From NCBI GenBank assembly GCA_947652115.1, contig OX393573.1, positions 3,584,772-3,648,771 on the forward strand: a DNA stretch of 64,000 nucleotides, given 5' to 3'. Origin of the DNA: Blastomussa wellsi. Lineage: Eukaryota; Cnidaria; Anthozoa; Scleractinia; Plerogyridae. Of the stretch, positions 54,035 through 64,000 are shown piece after piece (positions within the stretch are counted from its first letter, which is position 1; every line of letters begins with the position of its first letter). The notes under the pieces are model-generated. The model saw only the letters and a program-made list of their open reading frames with translations. It made no database searches and had not been told where the DNA came from. The position numbers were made by a program, and so were the translations under genes.

Positions 54035-57000
54035 GTTATCATAGTCAAATTTTGGTCAAAATAACCATGGTTATAAAACCCAAATTATCGCCAAAAAACC
54101 ATGGTTATAATACCCAAATTTTGGTCAAAATAACCATGGTTATAATACCCAAGTTATGGCCAAAATAACCATGGTTATAATACCCAAATTATGGCCAAAA
54201 TAACCATGGTTATTATACCTAAATTATGGGAAAATAACCATGGTTATAATGCCCAAATTTTTGTCAAAATAACCATGGCTATAATACCCAAATTATGGCC
54301 AAAATAACCGTGGTTATAATTCCCAAATTATGACAAAAAAACCATGGTTATTATACCCAAATTTTGGTCAAAATAACCATGGTTATAATACCCAAATTAT
54401 CGCCAAAATAACCATGGATATAATACCCAAATTATGGTCAAAATAACCATGGTTATATTACTCAAATTTTGGTCAAAATAACCATGGTTATAATATTCAA
54501 CTTATGGCCAAAATAACCATGGTTATTATACCCAAATTTTGGTCAAAATAATCATGGTTATAATACCCAAATTATTGCGGAAATAGCCATGGTTATAATA
54601 CCCAAATTATGGCCGAAATAATCATGGTTATTATACCCAAATTATGGCCAAAATAATTTTGGTTATAATACCCAAATTTTTGTAAAAATAACCATGGTTA
54701 TAATACCCAAATTATGGCCAAAATAACCATGGTTATAATACCCAAATTATGGCCAAAATAACCATGGTTATAATACCCAAATTATGGCCAAAATAACCAT
54801 GGTTATAATATTCAAATTATGGCCAAAATAACCATGGTTATAATACTCACATTTTGGTCAAAATAACCATGGTTATAATACCTAAATTTTGGCCAAAACA
54901 ACCATGGTTATAATACCCAAATTTTGGTCAAAATAACCATGGTTATAATATGCGAATTATGGCCAAAATAACCATGGTTATAATACCCAAATTTTTGTCA
55001 AAATAACCATGGTTATAATACCCAAATTATGGCCAAAATAACCATGGTTATCATAGTCAAATTTTGGTCAAAATAACCATGGTTATAATACCCAAATTAT
55101 GGCCAAAATAACCATGGTTATAATACCCTAATTTTGGTCAAAATAACCATGGTTATAATACCTAAGTTATGGCCAAAATAACCATGGTTATAATACCCAA
55201 ATTATGGCCAAAATAACCATGGTTATAATACCCAAATTATGGCAAAAAAACCATGGTTATTATACCCAAATTTTGGTCAAAATATCCATGGTTATAATAC
55301 CCAAATTATCGCCAAAATAAACTTGAATATAATACCCAAATTATGGCCAAAATAACCATGGTTATAATACTCAAATTTTGGTCAAAATAACCATGGTTAT
55401 AATACCCAAGTTATGGCCAAAATAACCATGGTTCTAATACCCAAATTTTGGTCAAAATAAACAAGGTTATAATACCCAAATTATGGCCGAAATAGTCATG
55501 GTTATAATGCCCAAATTATGGCCAAAATAATCATGGTTATTATACCCAAATTTTGGTCAAAATATCCATGGTTATAATACCCAAATTATCGCCAAAATAA
55601 CCATGAATATAATACCCAAATTATGGCCAAAATAACCATGGTTATAATACCCAAATTATGGCCAAAATAACCATGGTTATAATACCCAAATTTTGGTCAA
55701 AATAACCATGGTTATAATACCCAAATTATGGCCAAAATAACCATGGTTATCATAGTCAAATTTTGGTCAAAATAACCATGGTTATAATACCCAAATTATG
55801 GCCAAAATAACCATGGTTATAATACCCAAATTTTGGTCAAAATAACCATGGTTATAATACCCAAGTTATGGCCAAAATAACCATGGTTATAATACCCAAA
55901 TTATGGCCAAAATAACCATGGTTATTATCCTCAAATTTTTTTAAAAAAAACCATGGTTATAATACCCAAATTATGGCCAAAATAACCATGGTTATAATAC
56001 CCAAATTATGGCCAAAATAACCATGAATATAATACCCAAATTATGGCCAAAATAACCATGGTTATAATACTCAAATTTTGGTCAAAATAACCATCGTTAT
56101 AATACCCAAGTTATGGCCAAAATAACCATGGTTCTAATACCCAAATTTTGGTCAAAATATCCATGGTTATAATACCCAAATTATCGCCAAAATAACCATG
56201 AATATAATACCCAAATTATGGCCAAAATAACAATGGTTATAATACTCAAATTTTGGTCAAAATAACCATGGTTATAATACCCAAGTTATGGCCAAAATAA
56301 CCATGGTTCTAATACCCAAATTTTGGTCAAAATAACCATGGTTATAATACCCAAATTATGGCCAAAATAACCGTCGTTATAATACCCAAATTTTTTAAAA
56401 AAAAAACCATGGTTATAATACCCAAATTATGGCCAAAATAATTATGGTTATAATTCCCAAATTATGGCCAAAAAAACCATGGTTATAATACCCAAATTAT
56501 GGCCAAAATAACCATGGTTATAATACCCAAATTAAGGCTAAAATAACTATGGTTATTATACCCAAATTATGGACAAAATAACCATGGTTATAATACCCAA
56601 ATTTTGGTCAATATAACCATGGTTATTTATAATACCCAAATTATGGCCAAAATAACAATGGTTATAATACCCAAATAATGGCCAAAATAACCATGGTTAT
56701 AATACTCAAATTTTGGTCAAAATAACCATGGTTATAATACCCAAATTATGGCCAAAATAACCATGGTTATTATACCCGAATTATGGCGAAAATAACCATG
56801 GTTATAATACCCAAATTATGGTCAAAATAACCATGGTTATAATACCCAAATTATGGCCAAAATAACCATGGTTATTATACCCAAATTATGGCCAAAATAA
56901 CCATGGTTATAATGCCCAAATTTTTGTCAAAATAACCATGGTTATAATACCCAAATTATGGCCAAAATAACCAAGGTTATAATACCCAAATTTTTGTCAA

Positions 57001-59844
57001 AATAACCATGGTTATAATACCCAAATTTTGGTAAAAATAACCATGGTTATAATACCCAAGTTATGGCCAAAATAACCATGGTTATAATACCCAAATTTTG
57101 TTCAAAATAACCATGGTTATAATACCCAAATTATGGCCAAAATAACCATGGTTATAATACCCAAATTATGGCAAAATTAACATTGGTTATTATACCCAAA
57201 TTATGGCCAAAATAACCATGGTTATAATACCCAAATTTTGGTCAAAATAACCATGGTTATAATACCCAAATCATGGCCAAAATAACCATGGTTATAATAC
57301 CTAAATTATGGCCAAAATAACCATGGTGATAATACCCAAATTATGGCCAAAATAACCATGGTTATTATACCCAAATTATGGCTAAAATAACCATGGTTAT
57401 AATACCCAAATTTTGGTCAAAATAACCATGGTTATAATACCCAAATTATGGCCAAAATAACCATGGTTATAATACCCAAATTATGGCAAAAATAACCATG
57501 GTTATTATACCTAAATTATGGCCAAAATAACCATGGTTATAATACCCAAATTTTGGTCAAAATAACCATGGTTATAATACCCAAATTATGGCCAAAATAA
57601 CCATGGTTATAATACCCAAATTTTGTTCAAAATAACCATGGTTTTAATACCCAAATTTTGGCCAAAATAACCATGATTATAATACCCAAATTTTGGTCAA
57701 AATAACCATTGTTATAATACCAAAATTATGGCCAAAATAACCATGGTTATAATACCCAAAGTATGGCAACAATAACCATGGTTATTACACCCAAATTATG
57801 GCCAAAATAACCATGGTTATAATACCCAAATTATGGCCAAAATAACCATGGTTATAAAACCCAAATTTTGGTCAAAATAACCATAGTTTTAATACCCAAA
57901 TTATGGTTAAAATAACCATGGTTATAATACCCAAATTATGGCCAAAATAACCAAGGTTATAATACCCAAATTATGGCCAAAATAACCATGGTTATTATAC
58001 CCAAATTATGGCCAAAATAACCATGGTTATAATACCCAAATTTTGGTCAAAATAACCATGGTTATAATACCCAAATTATGGCCAAAATAACCATGGTTAT
58101 AATACCCAAATTTTGGTCAAAATAACCATGGTTATAATACCTAAATTATGGCCAAAATAACCATGGTTATAATTACCAAATTATGGCCAAAATAAACATG
58201 GTTATAACACCCAAATTATGGCCAAAATAACCATGGTTATAATACCCAAATTTTAGTCAAAATAACCATGGTTATATTACCCAAATTTTGGTCAAAATAA
58301 CCATGTTTATAATATCCAAATTATGGCCAAAATAACCATGGTTATAATACCAAAATTATGGCCAAAAAAACCATGGTTATAATACCCAAAGTATGGCAAC
58401 AATAACCATGGTTATTATACCCAAATTATGGCCAAAATAACCATGGTTATAATACCCAAATTTTGGTCAAATAACCATGGTTATAATACCCAAATTTTGG
58501 TCAAAATAACCATGGTTTTAATACCCAAATTATGGCCAAAATAACCATGGTTATAATACCAAAATTTTGGTCAAAATAACCATGGTTTAAATACCCAAAT
58601 TATGGCCAAAATAACCATGGTTATAATACCCCAAATATTGCCAAAATAACCATGCTTATTATACCCAAATTATGGCCAAAATAACTATGGTTATAATACC
58701 CAAATTTTGGTCAAAAAAACCATGGTTATAATACCCAAATCATGGCCAAAATAACCATGGTTATAATACCCAAATTATGGCCAAAATAACCATGGTTTTA
58801 ATACCCAAATTATGGCCAAAATAACCATGGTTATTATACCCAAACTATGGTCAAAATAACCATGGTTATAATACCCAAATTTTTGTCAAAATAACCATGG
58901 TTTTAATACCCAAATTTTGGCCAAAATAACCATGATTATAATACCCAAATTTTGGTCAAAATAACCATTGTTATAATACCAAAATTATGGCCAAAATAAC
59001 CATGGTTATAATACCCAAAGTATGGCAACAATAACCATGGTTATTACACCCAAATTATGGCCAAAATAACCATGGTTATAATACCCAAATTATGGCCAAA
59101 ATAACCATGGTTATAATACCCAAATTTTGGTCAAAATAACCATGGTTATAATACCCAAATTATGGCCAAAATAACCATGGTTATAATACCCAAATTTTGG
59201 TCAAAATAACCATGGTTATAATTACCAAATTATGGCCAAAATAAACATGGTTATAACACCCAAATTATGGCCAAAATAACCATGGTTATAATACCCAAAT
59301 TTTAGTCAAAATAACCATGGTTATATTACCCAAATTTTGGTCAAAATAACCATGTTTATAATACCCAAATTATGGCCAAAATAACCATGGTTATAATACC
59401 AAAATTATTGCCAAAATAACCATGCTTATTATACCCAAATTATGGCCAAAATAACTATGGTTATAATACCCAAATTTTGGTCAAAAAAACCATGGTTATA
59501 ATACCCAAATCATGGCCAAAATAACCATGGTTATAATACCCAAATTATGGCCAAAATAACCATGGTTTTAATACCCAAATTATGGCCAAAATAACCATGG
59601 TTATTATACCCAAACTATTGTCAAAATAACCATGGTTATAATACCCAAATTTTTGTCAAAATAACCATGGTTATAACACCTAAATTATGGCCAAAATAAC
59701 CATGGTTATAATACCCAAATTTTGGTCAAAATAACCATGGTTATAATACCCAAATTTTTGTCAAAATAACCATGGTTATAACACCTAAATTATGGCCAAA
59801 ATAACCATGGTTATAATACCCAAATTTTGGCCAAAATAACCATG
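54035..59844 (+). repeat. Large higher-order repeat R3, 5,810 bp
   Basis: The period to the next unit is exactly 166 monomers. The core is 2,498 bp to the TTAAGGCT monomer; it lacks one monomer present in R1 and R2 between ATTTTGGTC and ACCGTCG near 56.36 kb. The tail of about 3.3 kb again holds the 1,259 bp block, with AAAGTATGGCAACAATAACC at 57758, 58388 and 59017. It also has a 70 bp local duplication near 59.63-59.80 kb (GGTTATAACACCTAAATT twice). Unit-specific marks shared with R1 but not R2 (AAATAAACAAGG, ACCCTAATTTTGG, ATCCTCAAATTTTTTT) suggest R1 and R3 are closer to each other. Confidence 0.88.
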
Positions 59845-62677
59845 GTTATCATAGTCAAATTTTGGTCAAAATAACCATGGTTATAAAACCCAAATTATCG
59901 CCAAAAAACCATGGTTATAATACCCAAATTTTGGTCAAAATAACCATGGTTATAATACCCAAGTTATGGCCAAAATAACCATGGTTATAATACCCAAATT
60001 ATGGCCAAAATAACCATGGTTATTATACCTAAATTATGGGAAAATAACCATGGTTATAATGCCCAAATTTTTGTCAAAATAACCATGGCTATAATACCCA
60101 AATTATGGCCAAAATAACCATGGTTATAATTCCCAAATTATGGCAAAAAAACCATGGTTATTATACCCAAATTTTGGTCAAAATAACCATGGTTATAATA
60201 CCCAAATTATCGCCAAAATAACCATGGATATAATACCCAAATTATGGTCAAAATAACCATGGTTATATTACTCAAATTTTGGTCAAAATAACCATGGTTA
60301 TAATACCCAACTTATGGCCAAAATAACCATGGTTATTATACCCAAATTATGGTCAAAATAATCATGGTTATAATACCCAAATTATTGCGGAAATAGCCAT
60401 GGTTATAATACCCAAATTATGGCCGAAATAATCATGGTTATTATACCCAAATTATGGCCAAAATAATCTTGGTTATAATACCCAAATTTTTGTAAAAATA
60501 ACCATGGTTATAATACCCAAATTATGGCCAAAATAACCATGGTTATAATACCCAAATTATGGCCAAAATAACCATGGTTATAATACCCAAATTATGGCCA
60601 AAATAACCATGGTTATAATATTCAAATTATGGCCAAAATAACCATGGTTATAATACCCACATTTTGGTCAAAATAACCATGGTTATAATACCTAAATTTT
60701 GGCCAAAACAACCATGGTTATAATACCCAAATTTTGGTCAAAATAACCATGGTTATAATATGCGAATTATGGCCAAAATAACCATGGTTATAATACCCAA
60801 ATTTTGGTCAAAATAACCATGGTTATAATACCCAAATTATGGCCAAAATAACCATGGTTATCATAGTCAAATTTTGGTCAAAATAACCATGGTTATAATA
60901 CCCAAATTATGGCCAAAATAACCATGGTTATAATACCCAAATTTTGGTCAAAATAACCATGGTTATAATACCTAAGTTATGGCCAAAATAACCATGGTTA
61001 TAATACCCAAATTATGGCCAAAATAACCATGGTTATAATACCCAAATTATGGCAAAAAAACCATGGTTATTATACCCAAATTTTGGTCAAAATATCCATG
61101 GTTATAATACCCAAATTATCGCCAAAATAACCATGAATATAATACCCAAATTATGGCCAAAATAACCATGGTTATAATACTCAAATTTTGGTCAAAATAA
61201 CCATGGTTATAATACCCAAGTTATGGCCAAAATAACCATGGTTCTAATACCCAAATTTTGGTCAAAATAACCATGGTTATAATACCCAAATTATGGCCGA
61301 AATAGTCATGGTTATAATGCCCAAATTATGGCCAAAATAATCATGGTTATTATACCCAAATTTTGGTCAAAATATCCATGGTTATAATACCCAAATTATC
61401 GCCAAAATAACCATGAATATAATACCCAAATTATGGCCAAAATAACCATGGTTATAATACCCAAATTATGGCCAAAATAACCATGGTTATAATACCCAAA
61501 TTTTGGTCAAAATAACCATGGTTATAATACCCAAATTATGGCCAAAATAACCATGGTTATCATAGTCAAATTTTGGTCAAAATAACCATGGTTATAATAC
61601 CCAAATTATGGCCAAAATAACCATGGTTATAATACCCAAATTTTGGTCAAAATAACCATGGTTATAATACCCAAGTTATGGCCAAAATAACCATGGTTCT
61701 AATACCCAAATTATGGCCAAAATAACCATGGTTATTATACCCAAATTTTTTTAAAAAAAACCATGGTTATAATACCCAAATTATGGCCAACAATAACCAT
61801 GGTTATAATACCCAAATTATGGCCAAAATAACCATGAATATAATACCCAAATTATGGCCAAAATAACCATCGTTATAATACCCAAGTTATGGCCAAAATA
61901 ACCATGGTTCTAATACCCAAATTTTGGTCAAAATATCCATGGTTATAATACCCAAATTATCGCCAAAATAACCATGAATATAATACCCAAATTATGGCCA
62001 AAATAACCATGGTTATAATACTCAAATTTTGGTCAAAATAACCATGGTTATAATACCCAAGTTATGGCCAAAATAACCATGGTTCTAATACCCAAATTTT
62101 GGTCAAAATAACCATGGTTATAATACCCAAATTATGGCCGAAATAGCCATGGTTATAATGCCCAAATTATGGCCAAAATAACCGTCGTTATAATACCCAA
62201 ATTTTTTTAAAAAAAAACCATGGTTATACTACCCAAATTATGGCCAAAATAATTATGGTTATAATTCCCAAATTATGGCCAAAAAAACCATGGTTATAAT
62301 ACCCAAATTATGGCCAAAATAACCATGGTTATAATACCCAAATTAAGGCTAAAATAACTATGGTTATTATACCCAAATTATGGCCAAAATAACCATGGTT
62401 ATAATACCCAAATTTTGGTCAAAATAACCATGGTTATAATACCTAAATTATGGCCAAAATAACCATGGTTATAATTACCAAATTATGGCCAAAATAAACA
62501 TGGTTATAACACCCAAATTATGGCCAAAATAACCATGGTTATAATACCCAAATTTTAGTTAAAATAACCATGGTAATAATACTCAAATTATGGCCAAAAT
62601 AACCATGGTTATAATACCCAAATTTTGGTCAAAATAACCATGGTTATAATACCCAAATTATGGCCAAAATAACCATG
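59845..62677 (+). repeat. Large higher-order repeat R4, 2,833 bp
   Basis: The core is 2,498 bp, but the tail is reduced to about 0.33 kb. After the TTAAGGCTAAAATAACTATGG monomer near 62343 it passes within 100 bp to ACCTAAATTATGGCC, GGTTATAATTACC and ATTTTAGTTAAAA, and then to the next unit. The TTAT-insertion monomer and the whole AAAGTATGG block are missing. One monomer is a base longer than usual (GGCCAACAATAACC near 61.79 kb). Core variants resemble R2 (no ATCCTC before the T7A8 tract). Confidence 0.87.
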
Positions 62678-64000
62678 GTTATCATAGTCAAATTTTGGTC
62701 AAAATAACCATGGTTATAAAACCCAAATTATCGCCAAAAAACCATGGTTATAATACCCAAATTTTGGTCAAAATAACCATGGTTATAATACCCAAGTTAT
62801 GGCCAAAATAACCATGGTTATAATACCCAAATTATGGCCAAAATAACCATGGTTATTATACCTAAATTATGGGAAAATAACCATGGTTATAATGCCCAAA
62901 TTTTTGTCAAAATAACCATGGCTATAATACCCAAATTATGGCCAAAATAACCATGGTTATAATTCCCAAATTATGACAAAAAAACCATGGTTATTATACC
63001 CAAATTTTGGTCAAAATAACCATGGTTATAATACCCAAATTATCGCCAAAATAACCATGGATATAATACCCAAATTATGGTCAAAATAACCATGGTTATA
63101 TTACTCAAATTTTGGTCAAAATAACCATGGTTATAATACCCAACTTATGGCCAAAATAACCATGGTTATTATACCCAAATTTTGGTCAAAATAATCATGG
63201 TTATAATACCCAAATTATTGCGGAAATAGCCATGGTTATAATACCCAAATTATGGCCGAAATAATCATGGTTATTATACCCAAATTATGGCCAAAATAAT
63301 CTTGGTTATAATTCCCAAATTTTTGTAAAAATAACCATGGTTATAATACCCAAATTATGGCCAAAATAACCATGGTTATAATACCCAAATTATGGCCAAA
63401 ATAACCATGGTTATAATACCCAAATTATGGCCAAAATAACCATGGTTATAATATTCAAATTATGGCCAAAATAACCATGGTTATAATACCCACATTTTGG
63501 TCAAAATAACCATGGTTATAATACCTAAATTTTGGCCAAAACAACCATGGTTATAATACCCAAATTTTGGTCAAAATAACCATGGTTATAATATGCGAAT
63601 TATGGCCAAAATAACCATGGTTATAATACCCAAATTTTGGTCAAAATAACCATGGTTATAATACCCAAATTATGGCCAAAATAACCATGGTTATCATAGT
63701 CAAATTTTGGTCAAAATAACCATGGTTATAATACCCAAATTATGGCAAAAAAACCATGGTTATTATACCCAAATTTTGGTCAAAATATCCATGGTTATAA
63801 TACCCAAATTATCGCCAAAATAACCATGAATATAATACCCAAATTATGGCCAAAATAACCATGGTTATAATACTCAAATTTTGGTCAAAATAACCATGGT
63901 TATAATACCCAAGTTATGGCCAAAATAACCATGGTTCTAATACCCAAATTTTGGTCAAAATAACCATGGTTATAATACCCAAATTATGGCCGAAATAGTC
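62678..64000 (+). repeat. Large higher-order repeat R5, partial, runs off the window
   Basis: The unit starts with the GTTATCATAGTCAAATTTTGG landmark and follows the core order (ATATTACTC, ATTATTGCGG, ATATTCAAATT, CCCACATTTTGG, ATATGCGAATT at 63589) to the window end. About four monomers between GTTATCATAGTC near 63.69 kb and GGCAAAAAAACC near 63.74 kb that are present in R1-R4 are absent. The unit is cut by the window end, so its tail type is unknown. Confidence 0.85.

Larger units (their letters stand above)
1..64000 (+). repeat. 35 bp satellite DNA array, spans the whole window
   Basis: The commonest monomer is 35 bp: it reads CCATGGTTATAATACCC and then AAATTATGGCCAAAATAA, after which the next CCATGG begins. 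It is repeated head to tail in one orientation from the first to the last base, about 1,800 copies. I saw no stretch of even 100 bases that is not recognisable monomer. Most copies differ from the consensus at zero to three positions. Length variants are few: 33 bp (GGCAAAAAAACC joins), 34 bp (GTCAAATAACC or CCCAATTTTGG), 39 bp (an extra TTAT) and one 26 bp copy. Neither array edge is in the window, so the true array is longer than 64 kb. Arrays like this are typical of eukaryotic heterochromatin, often centromeric or subtelomeric; the location here is inference. No gene, tRNA, rRNA or transposon was seen in any part. Confidence 0.98.

Noticed and set aside
1..64000. CRISPR array
   Set aside because: The period of 35 bp is close to a CRISPR repeat length, but there are no unique spacers: the whole period is repeat. 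No cas genes are present.
1..64000. TATAAT in each monomer as a bacterial promoter -10 box
   Set aside because: It is part of the monomer, there is no -35 element at suitable spacing and no gene downstream. The array is not bacterial in character.
1..64000. Telomere repeat or CENP-B box
   Set aside because: No TTAGGG, TTTAGGG or TTAGG runs occur, and the CENP-B box core TTCG....CGGG is not present. The only TTTGGG seen on the + strand is the inverted fragment at about 1.73 kb.
1..64000. Transposable element or integrated virus within the array
   Set aside because: No stretch departs from the monomer for even 100 bases, so there is no room for an insertion with terminal repeats or coding sequence.

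Overview
The whole 64 kb window is one uninterrupted satellite-DNA array. The basic unit is an AT-rich 35 bp monomer, about 31% GC in its commonest form, repeated head to tail about 1,800 times with no unique sequence between copies and no array edge at either end. I find no protein-coding gene, RNA gene, transposon, CRISPR array or origin that I can support. A tandem array of this size and organisation points to a eukaryotic chromosome, most likely heterochromatin such as a centromere, pericentromere, subtelomere or heterochromatic knob. With no gene to read, the lineage cannot be told from this sequence.

There is clear structure above the monomer. Two monomer types, A (core ATTATGGCC) and B (core ATTTTGGTC), alternate loosely, and rarer variants mark positions. 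Following these variants shows that monomers are organised into higher-order repeats (HORs) whose family changes along the window. They are: a 1.82 kb unit with a partial second copy (about 0.9-3.9 kb); a 595 bp (17-monomer) tandem pair (3.96-5.15 kb); 2.24/2.03 kb units (5.9-12 kb) with a further partial copy (12.5-13.1 kb); 4.4 and 3.9 kb units (13.1-26.8 kb); a 1,607 bp pair (26.7-29.9 kb) and an overlapping 2.62 kb pair (28.5-33.5 kb); a displaced block of the 3.9 kb family (33.5-35.6 kb); an almost identical 2,344 bp pair (35.4-40.1 kb); three 1.7-1.8 kb units (40.1-45.4 kb); and very large units of 6,193, 3,711, 5,810 and 2,833 bp plus a partial fifth (44.1-64 kb).

Almost all HOR periods lie within a few bases of a multiple of 35. 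This is what in-register unequal exchange or replication-based amplification would give. A cassette of about 300-450 bp recurs in the 0.2-18 kb part and again in the 46-62 kb part, with about 28 kb of other HOR families between. This shows a shared origin and later shuffling.

Every canonical monomer carries a 14 bp perfect palindrome centred on CCATGG. This is the best candidate for a protein-recognition or structure-forming element. One short inverted piece near 1.73 kb is the only break in strand polarity I noticed. All coordinates of HOR units come from matching variant landmarks by eye and are good to about one monomer unless stated otherwise.
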